A stretch of 64,000 nucleotides of DNA. Source: DATFKA01 sp035268885 (GTDB lineage Bacteria > Bacteroidota > Bacteroidia > Chitinophagales > Saprospiraceae). Below the pieces are notes generated by a model. The model was given only the letters and a program-made list of their open reading frames with translations. It was not told the origin of the DNA and did not search any database. The position numbers were made by a program, and so were the translations under genes. Location of the stretch: contig DATFKA010000053.1 in assembly GCA_035268885.1 (NCBI GenBank), forward strand, positions 18,017 through 82,016, read 5' to 3'. Positions 55,701 through 63,300 of this stretch are shown piece by piece. Position 1 is the first letter of the stretch, and each line of letters opens with the position of its first letter.

Positions 55701-56448
55701 GCTTTCCGCCTTTATTGGCGAAAACACTCAGGGTACCTGGACCCTGGAGATTGCGGTAGTCGGTTCTGGTTTTGGTGCTTCGGGCGCCCTGGAAGAGTGG
55801 CAACTGGAATTCTGCGCCGTTAATCAGCCGGAGAATCCCGAGCTGGCCACGCGTGATACCCTTTACGTACCGCCAGCCTTTCGCAACAGCATCACCCCCA
55901 ATGAATTAAACGCCATAGATCCGGCCATTAATGATAATGAGCTAGTCTATACGATCGTCAGCCTACCCAAATTTGGCAGCCTGACCCTCGATGGCGAAGA
56001 ACTGGTCGTCGGTAGTCAGTTTAAGCAGCGGGCTATTGATAATTTTTCGGTGCAATACCTGCACGGTGCCAGTGATAATACCTACGACGAATTTTCTTTT
56101 GTTATTGAGAATGGTCTGGGCGGTTTTCTGCCCGTCACGACGCTACCCATCGTGATTGATGGCAACGCCGTGGTGAGCACCCCCGATCCCCTGACTACCA
56201 TTACGGAATTGCAGGTCTATCCCAATCCGGCGAAGGGTAGCGCAATACTGGATCTAAGCTATCTAGACGGGAAGGCGGGCCAGGTAGAATTGATTTCCGC
56301 ACAGGGCCAATTGCTGCGGCGCTGGCCCTCCATTCGAGATCACCATTTCAGTCTGCCATTGTCCGGTATCGCCCCGGGGCTTTACCTGGTACGCGTGCGC
56401 GACGCGGAAGGCCGCACCCAAATTGGCCGCTTGCAAGTAGTCCGCTAG
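52789..56448 (+). CDS. Secreted reprolysin-type (M12B) metalloprotease with P domain and T9SS domain
   Basis: A 1219-residue protein with a signal peptide (IIFTFSLLILCLSPRSGNSQ). A propeptide-like part precedes the catalytic domain (about 200-420) with HELGHQFGAFH, His349 onward, and the Met-turn IMSYAGSC. Ig/FN3-like domains follow, then a proprotein convertase P-domain (about 870-1010: TRVNISGTGRPTIVSTIEV ... TWTLEIAVVG), a cadherin-like segment, and a T9SS sorting domain with YPNPAKGSAILDLSYL ... GLYLVRVRD. It is probably secreted and cuts proteins outside the cell. The stop TAG shares CTAG with the stop of the convergent gene. Confidence 0.92.
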   Translation: MTRIIFTFSLLILCLSPRSGNSQSFWTKVQENAVTELRQQVPDVQPESYQLFQLEDRALEQYLRRFLPKGQPFILDLPLPDGHTRQFEIKASRNMPTDLARKYPGILNFLGQELGNPANVLRGSFSPLGFHAVLQLDGKEIYIDPYQKGQRDYHLVYYTKDHLIDPELRAQFGHDHSQFEAPNVLDNPRRGGPNSPFVQSRSSSVPVALYQYDIAIAATGEYTQFWGGKTEALAAINVALDRINFIFVRDAAIELRLVAQNDTLIFDDPAMDPYTGDDAATLVGENPAVLNQRLGASAFDIGHVLTRGCSGTAAGVSGGVGTVCGTSKARGSSCQIATNDRFYIGIICHELGHQFGAFHTWNNCPPSNDDAANYNPIAAFEPGSGSTIMSYAGSCQDQNVASDSDPYYHVNSIEAIFQYAREGVGAGCAETLITENNQPEVAIPLNDGFFIPISTPFKLSAQASDPDGDALSYCWEQYDKDFFLSEIGEPEGNEPIFRSFLPTPSPTRYLPRLTDLLRNRSNNGEVLPTYSRDLTFRCTVRDNNDRAGGVAWKEVRFKSTESAGPFLMTAPNDSRLSFPAGDYLEITWDVANTDQAPVNCQFVNIRLSLDAGLTYPLVLAQNTPNDGSAFVHLPDTTVDFARLMIEAADNIFFDINNFNFEIRPAEDTSLIVGVNPAGIPLHCQPEALSFTINTSALNGFDQPLQLDLNGLLPEGSQYEFSPNPVLPGESSTLSIDLPRTDAPDLNLQVVGTTAAMDTFRRPLFLSSLANRFDSLQLETPLDGTSDILLSTDFSWTDDPNVDAYDLEIATSPAFGESTIESASNITTNTYQPGNFFADSELYFWRIRPINACGPGPFLSPATFHTASIDCTDYRNDTRVNISGTGRPTIVSTIEVAEEGIISDLNIPFIRANYQPVNALEISLISPSETKVILFDQNCGATVNLRMGFDDDAPEAIACPPDDGIVFKPVNPLSAFIGENTQGTWTLEIAVVGSGFGASGALEEWQLEFCAVNQPENPELATRDTLYVPPAFRNSITPNELNAIDPAINDNELVYTIVSLPKFGSLTLDGEELVVGSQFKQRAIDNFSVQYLHGASDNTYDEFSFVIENGLGGFLPVTTLPIVIDGNAVVSTPDPLTTITELQVYPNPAKGSAILDLSYLDGKAGQVELISAQGQLLRRWPSIRDHHFSLPLSGIAPGLYLVRVRDAEGRTQIGRLQVVR

Positions 56449-59390
56449 ACCACTAATTCCCAGAGTAACTCGACGGGATGCAGCGCCTGACGTTGTGTCC
56501 CGTCGTGTATTTGGTGGCGACAACTAGTCCCCGCCGCCGCGATAACGGCTTCTTCATCCGCCCGGCGAATAGCTGGAAACAAGACCAGCTCCCCTACCTG
56601 CATACTTACTTCGTAATGCTCCTTTTCGTAACCGAAAGAGCCGGCCATACCACAGCAGCCCGAAGGAATAATCTCGACCGTATGCCCTTCCGGAAAACCG
56701 AGCAAAAAGGCCGCATCCTGGACGCTGGCCAATGCTTTTTGGTGGCAATGCCCATGCAGGAGGATGTGTCGTTCTTTACCTCGAAAATCTTCGGGTAAGA
56801 TGCGCCCCGCATCCATTTCCCGCTTCAGGAACTCTTCGATCATCAGGGCGTTTTGGCCTAATGCTTTCGCCTGATCTCGTAGGTCAGCCTCCACTAGTCG
56901 GGGGTATTCATCGCGGAAGCCCAGGATGGCCGAGGGCTCTACCCCCAGTAGGGGTATTTTGTAGCTGACCTTATCGGCAAAAGTGCGGACGTTCTGCTCC
57001 GCCATTTTTTTAGCGCGATCAAGCAGGCCTTTCGACAGGTGGGAGCGGCCACTTTCGGCGTGCGCACAGCCCTGTACTTCGTAGCCCAGATGGTGCAGCA
57101 GCTCGATGGCTTTAATGCCGATCTCCGCATCCAGTAAGTTGGTGTATTCATCAAAGAAGAACCAGACCTGGCCGCGTTGTTTCTTAGCCCTTGCTAGTTT
57201 TGGGTACTGCTTTTTGTACCAGTTACGCAGCGTCTGCCGAGCAACTCTTGGAATCTCCCGTTTAGGATGCACCCCCATGAATCGCTTAAGGGCAGCACTG
57301 GTCAACCGATTACTAAATGCAAAATTCGTGAGTCCGCTGACCTTCGCGCCAATGCTATTCAAACTGGCGTTTTCGGCAAAGAGCCGGTGGCGTAGTGGCA
57401 CCCCATTCGCCTTGAAGTACTGGTATTGGAACTCCGCTTTAATGGAGGACATATCGACGTTGGAAGGACACTCGGAGGTGCAACCTTTACAGGACATACA
57501 CAAATCCATCACTTCCTTTAACTCGGGGTGATTAAATGGATTTTGCTGTTCTTCCTGATGTTGGGTCAGGAATTCGCGCAGGGCATTGGCCCGGGCCCGC
57601 GTCGTATCTTTTTCGTTTCGAGTGGCCTGGTAGCTGGGACACATAACGCCCCCCGCTTCGGCCGATTTTCGGCAATCACCCGAGCCATTACACTTCTCTA
57701 CGGCGCGCAGGATGCCGCCCACCTCACTGTAATCGAACTGCGTCGCTACCGCCGGGGTGGCCTGCTCCTCTTCGTAGCGCAGGGAGGTATTCATGGGTGG
57801 CGCATCGGTGATTTTTCCCGGATTAAAGACACCCTGTGGATCCCAGGTCTTTTTGATCTCTTTGAGCAGGGCATAGTTTTTTTCGCCCAGCATGAGGGGG
57901 ATGAAAGCCGCCCGAACGCGACCATCGCCGTGCTCGCCGCTGAGAGAGCCCCGATACTTTTTGACCAGTTCGGCCGTGGTGCGGGTAATATCATAGAAGA
58001 GCTGCCGGTCTTTTTTCTTTTTCAGGTTCAGGATGGGTCGCAGGTGGAGTTCTCCGGCGCCGGCGTGGGCGTAAAAGACGGAGCGTTGGCCGTATTCTTC
58101 CATCATCTGTTCAAATTCGGAGACGTAATCGGGCAGGTCTTCGAGGGCAACTGCGGTATCTTCAATACAAGCGACGGGTTTGGCATCACCGGGCACATTC
58201 GAGAGTAGTCCCAGGCCCGCCTTACGTAGATCCCAGACGGCTTTGATGTTCTTGTCCTTTACCATCGGGAAGGCATAACCCAGCCCTGCAGCTTTCAGCT
58301 CAGCAATCAGGGCTTCGGCTTGTTTTTGGGTGACATCCAGGTCATTACTGCGTAACTCGACACAGAGAATCGCCTCCGGATCGTCCTCTACAAAGAAGCG
58401 GTTTTTCTGGTACTCCCGGTTATCTTTGGTGCAGTCCAGGATAATTTTGTCCATCAATTCACAGGCGCTGGGCTGGTGGCGCATGGCGATCAGAGTCGCA
58501 TCCATGGATTCGCGGATGCTGTTGAAATGAGCGGCCACCACGATGGCTTCCGGCGCGGGAAGTGGGTCGACCGAAATCTTGATTTCGGTCGTAAAAGCTA
58601 GGGTTCCTTCCGATCCTGCCAGCAAACGACACAGATTAAAGGAGGGGCCGTCTGGCTTAAAAGGTTGCAGGTGGAGTAATTCATCCACGGCATAACCGGT
58701 ATTGCGGCGGTGGATACCCGCCTTGGGGAATTCCGCGACGATTTCTTTTTGGACCTCTGCTTCCTGCAGCCTTTCGACCAAATGCCGGTAGATCTTGTTT
58801 TCGAGCCGATCGCCCTTGAGTTTTTCGGCGAAAGCCGGACCCTTCAAATCTTCAAAAACCACTTCGGAGCCATCACTTAGCAAGGTGTGTAAAGACAGGA
58901 CGTGATCACGCGTAGTGCCGTACTGAATGGAAGTAGTGCCACTGGAATTATTCCCGACCATACCCCCGATCATACAGCGATTGGAGGTAGAGGTATTCGG
59001 GCCGAAGAAGAGGCCGTAGGGTTTCAGGTAGCGATTCAGATCATCGCGAATGACCCCCGGTTGTACGCGTACCCAGCGCTCCTCGGCATTCACCTCCAGG
59101 ATCTGGTGCATATACTTGGACACATCGACGACGATACCTTCTCCGACGCACTGTCCTGCCAGCGAGGTACCCGCCGTACGAGGTATCAGTGGCGTATTGG
59201 TGCGCTGAGCAAAATCGATGAGTACCTTAATATCTTCGGTATGCTTTGGCAGGGCCACCGCCGTGGGTAGCGAGCGGTACACCGAGGCATCGGTTGCGTA
59301 GAGTACGCGCAGCAGGTGATCGTAGTGCAGCTCACCGTCGAGCTGCCGAGCTAATTCCTGTAAAGCAGGGGCTTGATTCTTTACCGTCAT
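56445..59390 (-). CDS. FAD/Fe-S oxidoreductase fusion (YdiJ-like 2-hydroxyacid dehydrogenase)
   Basis: A 981-residue cytosolic or membrane-associated enzyme. Residues about 20-250 are FAD-binding type 4 (PLIPRTAGTSLAGQCVGEGIVV), 250-530 FAD-oxidase C (LSGEHGDGRVRAAFIPLM), then 4Fe-4S sites (CNGSGDCRKS; LCMSCKGCTSECPSNVDMSS) and two CCG domains (HGHCHQKALA; PSGCCGMAGSFGYEKEHYE). This build matches YdiJ/Dld3-type D-lactate or D-2-hydroxyglutarate dehydrogenases, which feed electrons to the respiratory chain. It complements the LutABC system for L-lactate at 9.8-12.6 kb. The exact substrate is not shown by the sequence. Confidence 0.88.
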   Translation of the reverse strand: MTVKNQAPALQELARQLDGELHYDHLLRVLYATDASVYRSLPTAVALPKHTEDIKVLIDFAQRTNTPLIPRTAGTSLAGQCVGEGIVVDVSKYMHQILEVNAEERWVRVQPGVIRDDLNRYLKPYGLFFGPNTSTSNRCMIGGMVGNNSSGTTSIQYGTTRDHVLSLHTLLSDGSEVVFEDLKGPAFAEKLKGDRLENKIYRHLVERLQEAEVQKEIVAEFPKAGIHRRNTGYAVDELLHLQPFKPDGPSFNLCRLLAGSEGTLAFTTEIKISVDPLPAPEAIVVAAHFNSIRESMDATLIAMRHQPSACELMDKIILDCTKDNREYQKNRFFVEDDPEAILCVELRSNDLDVTQKQAEALIAELKAAGLGYAFPMVKDKNIKAVWDLRKAGLGLLSNVPGDAKPVACIEDTAVALEDLPDYVSEFEQMMEEYGQRSVFYAHAGAGELHLRPILNLKKKKDRQLFYDITRTTAELVKKYRGSLSGEHGDGRVRAAFIPLMLGEKNYALLKEIKKTWDPQGVFNPGKITDAPPMNTSLRYEEEQATPAVATQFDYSEVGGILRAVEKCNGSGDCRKSAEAGGVMCPSYQATRNEKDTTRARANALREFLTQHQEEQQNPFNHPELKEVMDLCMSCKGCTSECPSNVDMSSIKAEFQYQYFKANGVPLRHRLFAENASLNSIGAKVSGLTNFAFSNRLTSAALKRFMGVHPKREIPRVARQTLRNWYKKQYPKLARAKKQRGQVWFFFDEYTNLLDAEIGIKAIELLHHLGYEVQGCAHAESGRSHLSKGLLDRAKKMAEQNVRTFADKVSYKIPLLGVEPSAILGFRDEYPRLVEADLRDQAKALGQNALMIEEFLKREMDAGRILPEDFRGKERHILLHGHCHQKALASVQDAAFLLGFPEGHTVEIIPSGCCGMAGSFGYEKEHYEVSMQVGELVLFPAIRRADEEAVIAAAGTSCRHQIHDGTQRQALHPVELLWELVV

Positions 59391-59487
59391 GATGGATTGC
59401 AGTTTTGCGCCTACAATATATCACTTCACGCATCGAAATACCGCGATCTCTACGATTTTTACCCGCTTATGATCGAAGAATTTACGA

Positions 59488-61017
59488 TTAGTAAAGCCCA
59501 TCCCCCCAGGCGAATTTGACCATTAGGGAGGTGACGCCTCCCCGGCTGCTGACAACATCTCCGTACATGGACACCCTCGACTTGCCAAAGAACTCCCAGA
59601 CCCGACTGGGCCAAATGGCACTTACATTTTTGGCGCGGACAAGTTCGGTCAGATCATTTTTCACCATCTCTCCGCTGCCCGTACGGATTTGCATGAGGAT
59701 GACGCGCGAGCGTTCGCCGGAGTATTCCGACAGGCTGTTGGGTGGGCCTTCCTGTCTGTGGTTATCCCGACTATCATTGTACAGGAAGAAGACATTATCA
59801 TTCTTGTGGAAGGCCTTATAGCTAAGGTAGGGCCAGAAGCCCTGGTAGCCCGTCTGCCGCTTGGGTACCCGTCGGATCCAATCGATACGATCCAGGCCCG
59901 CATCTACCTTCACAACCAGAATATCGTTAAATTCAATCTCGTAGGAGTTCGTGTCTTCTTTGCGGTATTCGGCGGCGATGATCCAGCTACCATCCGGCTC
60001 CACAAAGATGTAGTCCACCACAAAATTGGCAAACTTATGTCGGTTGGCGGTGAACAGGCTTTCCTTATCTCCGTAGGGATAGGCCGCTTCGTACATCTCC
60101 TCTGTCAGAGCCAGTTGCTTGCGCTGGATGCTTTGGCCATCCGGCGGAATACGGAATACGTACAGGCCATCGTGGCGCGATTTGCGTCGGGTACTTTGCA
60201 TAAGCGCGGAACCGACTACCGCCCCGCTGGTATCCAGCTTTGCCTTCAGGCCCGTAATGATCCGATCGGGCAGATTGAGCTTATACTCAATCAAATTAGA
60301 ATTACCCGCTTCGGCAGCCAGGATTCGGTATTCAATCTTTTCCTCGTCGATATACCTTCCAGGTCGGCCGGCGTAGTTTTCACAAAAAATCAGGGCCTGG
60401 CCGTTGTCCTTGACGGCAAAATCAAAAATATAGAAGGACTCGTTGAGGAAAGGAAGAATGTACAACTCCTCCCAGACCTGCTCCATCTGCCGGTTAAAGA
60501 CCCGAACGGTCAGTTTGGCCGGATCTTTGGGCAGGGTGTAGGTCCAGCTGTAGAAAGCCATGTATTCTTCGTTGTGAGATTTTGCGAAACCAAAGGGTAC
60601 CCGAAAATATTCGGGAGTGTAGGCTTCGTCGATCACCTCACTGCTGATCTCAGTCAGATCGGGGGCGCTAAAGCGTCGAAAGAGCAGGTGGTTCCGCTTG
60701 GGACCGGGGTAGTACAGGGAAGTCAGGACCACCAGATCCCCATTGAATTCAAAGGCTCCCTCGAACTGCGTAAGTAAGCCCCGACGCAAGAGCGTAATAT
60801 CCGCTTCGGCCAACAGCTCTTCCGCTTCGTTGAAGTAGCGCAGCGACATCTCGGTAGGCCGCTCCAGATCATTCAGCATCACTAGTACGAAGCCATCGTT
60901 CAGTGGCACCAGGGTCTCCAACTCGGTAGTGGGTTGCTGCATGAGCTGATTGGCATCGCTTTGCGCAAAAGTAGCCGTACTAAGCGTAAATAATATTAAA
61001 GCTATAAAAAGTCTCAT
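59488..61017 (-). CDS. Exported protein of unknown function
   Basis: A 509-residue protein with a signal peptide (MRLFIALILFTLSTATFAQ). The rest is beta-rich with repeated segments such as EMSLRYFNEAEELLAEA and LTVRVFNRQMEQVWEELY, which fits a propeller-like fold, but no family is recognised. A long frame on the opposite strand (362 codons) exists within it; the signal peptide and codon pattern favour this strand. It precedes no obvious partner and follows the M1 peptidase gene by 22 bp on the same strand, so the two may be one transcript. Confidence 0.6.
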   Translation of the reverse strand: MRLFIALILFTLSTATFAQSDANQLMQQPTTELETLVPLNDGFVLVMLNDLERPTEMSLRYFNEAEELLAEADITLLRRGLLTQFEGAFEFNGDLVVLTSLYYPGPKRNHLLFRRFSAPDLTEISSEVIDEAYTPEYFRVPFGFAKSHNEEYMAFYSWTYTLPKDPAKLTVRVFNRQMEQVWEELYILPFLNESFYIFDFAVKDNGQALIFCENYAGRPGRYIDEEKIEYRILAAEAGNSNLIEYKLNLPDRIITGLKAKLDTSGAVVGSALMQSTRRKSRHDGLYVFRIPPDGQSIQRKQLALTEEMYEAAYPYGDKESLFTANRHKFANFVVDYIFVEPDGSWIIAAEYRKEDTNSYEIEFNDILVVKVDAGLDRIDWIRRVPKRQTGYQGFWPYLSYKAFHKNDNVFFLYNDSRDNHRQEGPPNSLSEYSGERSRVILMQIRTGSGEMVKNDLTELVRAKNVSAIWPSRVWEFFGKSRVSMYGDVVSSRGGVTSLMVKFAWGDGLY

Positions 61018-61039
61018 CTATCGTGTTTTTCAAAATCTT

Positions 61040-62674
61040 TTACTTCACCTCCATCATTATCCAACGGTCGGGATCGACTTCTGGTTGTTGACCGCGCTGT
61101 AATTTAATCTCCACGCCTTCCTGACTTACCGGTATCCGGCGAGTTTTACCGTCAATCAGCACCTCCACCGGCATGGCAAAAGGCAGTTCGCCGGGGGTTT
61201 CCCAGCGCAGACTCAGCTTATTATCTTCCACCCGCGAACGCAGAATAGGTAGCTGGGGCTGACGCAGATACACATCAAAGAACCACTTAAGATCCATACC
61301 CGAGGCTTCCTCAGCAATCAGCCGGAAATCATCAGTGGTCACAAAGCGGCATTGCTTACCATCCTTAATGGCTTCCATGGCCGGATGCGGATAAGCCATC
61401 CGCCTTAGTGCCTGGAAAAAAGCCTCGTCACCGATTAGGTAGCGCAGGCTGTGCAATACCCAGGCTCCCTTGGTGTAGATAGGTGCCTGATAGATTTCTT
61501 TGGAAGATTTACCTTCCTCCGGCGCAACGGGTAGCCGATTCAGGAAGCGCATATTGTTCATATATTCGTGGTAGCCTTTTTTGCCTTGTAAGTCTTCCAT
61601 GTACAGCGCCTGCATGTAAGAGCAGAAGCCCTCGTGTATCCACATATCCTTCCAGTCGTAGTTGGTCACCAGATTACCCCACCATTCGTGGCCCAGCTCG
61701 TGGTGATGCAGGGCATCGAAACCCCAGTCTTTACCGCCGGTCATCGAGCCATTATCGAAGTCAGCGCCGTAGGCGATGATGGTCTGGTGCTCCATACCCA
61801 GGTGGGGCGTCTGTACCACCCCGTACTTATCCTGCCGGAAGGGATAGGGCCCCAGGTACTTTTCGTAAAAAGCCAGGTGCTCCTTGATCTCGGGTAGCAG
61901 TTCTTTACCATTCTGCTCATCTTCGGGCAGTACGTAGAAGACCACCGGAATCATTTCGCCGGTGATGCTTTCCAGCTCGTCTTCCAACGCCAGGTAGGGC
62001 GCGATGTTCATCGCCACGTTATAGATATTGATGGGGGTACTGATGTACCAGTCGTAGGTGGCCTTACCCTTGTCCGTCATCCGCTTACCGCGAAAACGGC
62101 CATTGGTGGCCACCACCAGGGGCTCCGGCACGGTGATACTCAGGGCCATACTGTCGGGCTCGTCCGAGACGTGATCCTTGCAGGGCCACCAGAGATCGGC
62201 CCCGTTGGTCTGACAAGAAGTCGCGATCCAATGTTCGCCCGAGGGCGTTTTTTCCCAGGTGAAGCCGCCCTCCCAGGGTGGATTGGGTGCCACGCGCGGT
62301 TTACCACCGTAGGCCACCTCCACGCTGAGTTGTTCGCGCGGCTGTAGGGTATGCCCCAGGTCAATCCAGACCTTACCGCCATCTATCCGGTAGCTCAGTT
62401 CCTGCTTACGCATAGTCGCGCCTTCCACCTTCAGATCGGGATGCAGGTCCAGCACCAGGTACTTCATGGGCTGCACCACGCGGGCGCGCACTTCAATGGT
62501 CCCTTCGATGCGTTTTTGATCCGGCATGATCTCCAGCTCCATCCCGTAGAAGCTGACATCGTAAGCGGCCTGCTCCGGCATCAGAGGACCACCTGAGTCG
62601 AGCGGGCGTACCTGCGCCTGTAGAAAAAAGGTGGCTAGTAATAACGGGAGGGATAAAAGTATTCGTCTACTCAT
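61040..62674 (-). CDS. M1-family metallopeptidase (aminopeptidase)
   Basis: A 544-residue protein with a signal peptide (ILLSLPLLLATFFLQAQ). The exopeptidase motif is LGMEHQ (293-297 equivalent of GxMEN), and the zinc site HELGHEWWGN has His325, Glu326, His329 with a distal Glu348 in WIHEGF. It lacks the long C-terminal helical domain of large M1 enzymes, being the short gluzincin type with a lipid or peptide substrate. It probably trims peptides in the periplasm or outside the cell. Confidence 0.92.
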   Translation of the reverse strand: MSRRILLSLPLLLATFFLQAQVRPLDSGGPLMPEQAAYDVSFYGMELEIMPDQKRIEGTIEVRARVVQPMKYLVLDLHPDLKVEGATMRKQELSYRIDGGKVWIDLGHTLQPREQLSVEVAYGGKPRVAPNPPWEGGFTWEKTPSGEHWIATSCQTNGADLWWPCKDHVSDEPDSMALSITVPEPLVVATNGRFRGKRMTDKGKATYDWYISTPINIYNVAMNIAPYLALEDELESITGEMIPVVFYVLPEDEQNGKELLPEIKEHLAFYEKYLGPYPFRQDKYGVVQTPHLGMEHQTIIAYGADFDNGSMTGGKDWGFDALHHHELGHEWWGNLVTNYDWKDMWIHEGFCSYMQALYMEDLQGKKGYHEYMNNMRFLNRLPVAPEEGKSSKEIYQAPIYTKGAWVLHSLRYLIGDEAFFQALRRMAYPHPAMEAIKDGKQCRFVTTDDFRLIAEEASGMDLKWFFDVYLRQPQLPILRSRVEDNKLSLRWETPGELPFAMPVEVLIDGKTRRIPVSQEGVEIKLQRGQQPEVDPDRWIMMEVK

Positions 62675-62920
62675 AGATAGTTATTATTCGGTTGAAAGCT
62701 TACAGCTAAATATACTAAAAAGGAGATCGACCTTCCTGCCTTTAAAATTTATTTAACGGCTGGGTAGGGCTTCCTTTCTGATTGATTGTCACCTGAACGG
62801 CGGATTTGGACTTGCGGATGGGGCAAAGATGATCGATTTTAAAGACCACCGCCCTACTTAACGATGTCATCAAAACACGGCATCATGAAAGAAAAAAAGA
62901 AGGCGGGGAAGTGGAATAAA
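62675..62920. other. Intergenic stretch upstream of the M1 gene
   Basis: No gene or strong promoter match was found here; the 62-bp segment next to the M1 ATG has no TAnnTTTG box. The rest of the gap up to 63300 is filled by the hairpin cluster. Confidence 0.4.
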
Positions 62921-63175
62921 TGCGTGCCGTTAGGTACGCAATATGGGTAGAAATGAGATTAGTGAAAGTCCGCCGTGCCGTTAGGTACGGGACATGATTT
63001 GTCCCAGAGGTCACGTTCGGTACCTAGTGGCACCGTTTTTTTTTGGGCCAACATTCCTATCTACCCACGTTCTGTGCCTAACGGCACATTTAAACCGAAC
63101 AAAGTTTAGAACTAATAAGAGCACCTTCCCTCTTTTTCGGGGGGGAGAAAAAAAATCGAGGGGCCTAACGGCCCC
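62921..63175. repeat. Cluster of TAAC/GTTA-loop hairpins
   Basis: Five stem-loops: TGCGTGCC-GTTA-GGTACGCA (62921-62940), CCGTGCC-GTTA-GGTACGG (62973-62990), CGGTACC-TAGT-GGCACCG (63018-63035, one mismatch, then nine T), TGTGCC-TAAC-GGCACA (63073-63088) and GGGGCC-TAAC-GGCCCC (63160-63175). A sixth stem, GGGACA/TGTCCC (62989-62994 and 63000-63005), lies between the second and third. The GCC-loop-GGC core recurs with loop GTTA or its complement TAAC. I recall similar GTGCCGTTAGG-type repeats in other Bacteroidota intergenic regions, which would make this a dispersed REP-like family. Confidence 0.75.
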
Positions 63176-63300
63176 ATCTCCTCCCTCACGACAGCGCCCA
63201 AGCACATCCTCCCCCTACTTACTTACGGGCTTGCTCCGCTGCCCTACAGCCGTAGGCTACGGTGCGCTTAGGCGATAGCTCATAGGAAAGCCCCGAGGAG

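Noticed and set aside
57528..58208. 226-codon frame antisense to the FAD/Fe-S gene
   Set aside because: The opposite strand encodes clear conserved motifs of the oxidoreductase; this is a shadow frame.
59689..60777. 362-codon frame antisense to the exported unknown
   Set aside because: The other strand has a signal peptide and a full-length frame; no known domain appears here.
62994..63278. 94-codon plus-strand frame across the hairpin cluster
   Set aside because: It runs through the hairpins and a poly-T stretch, and shows no protein-like composition.
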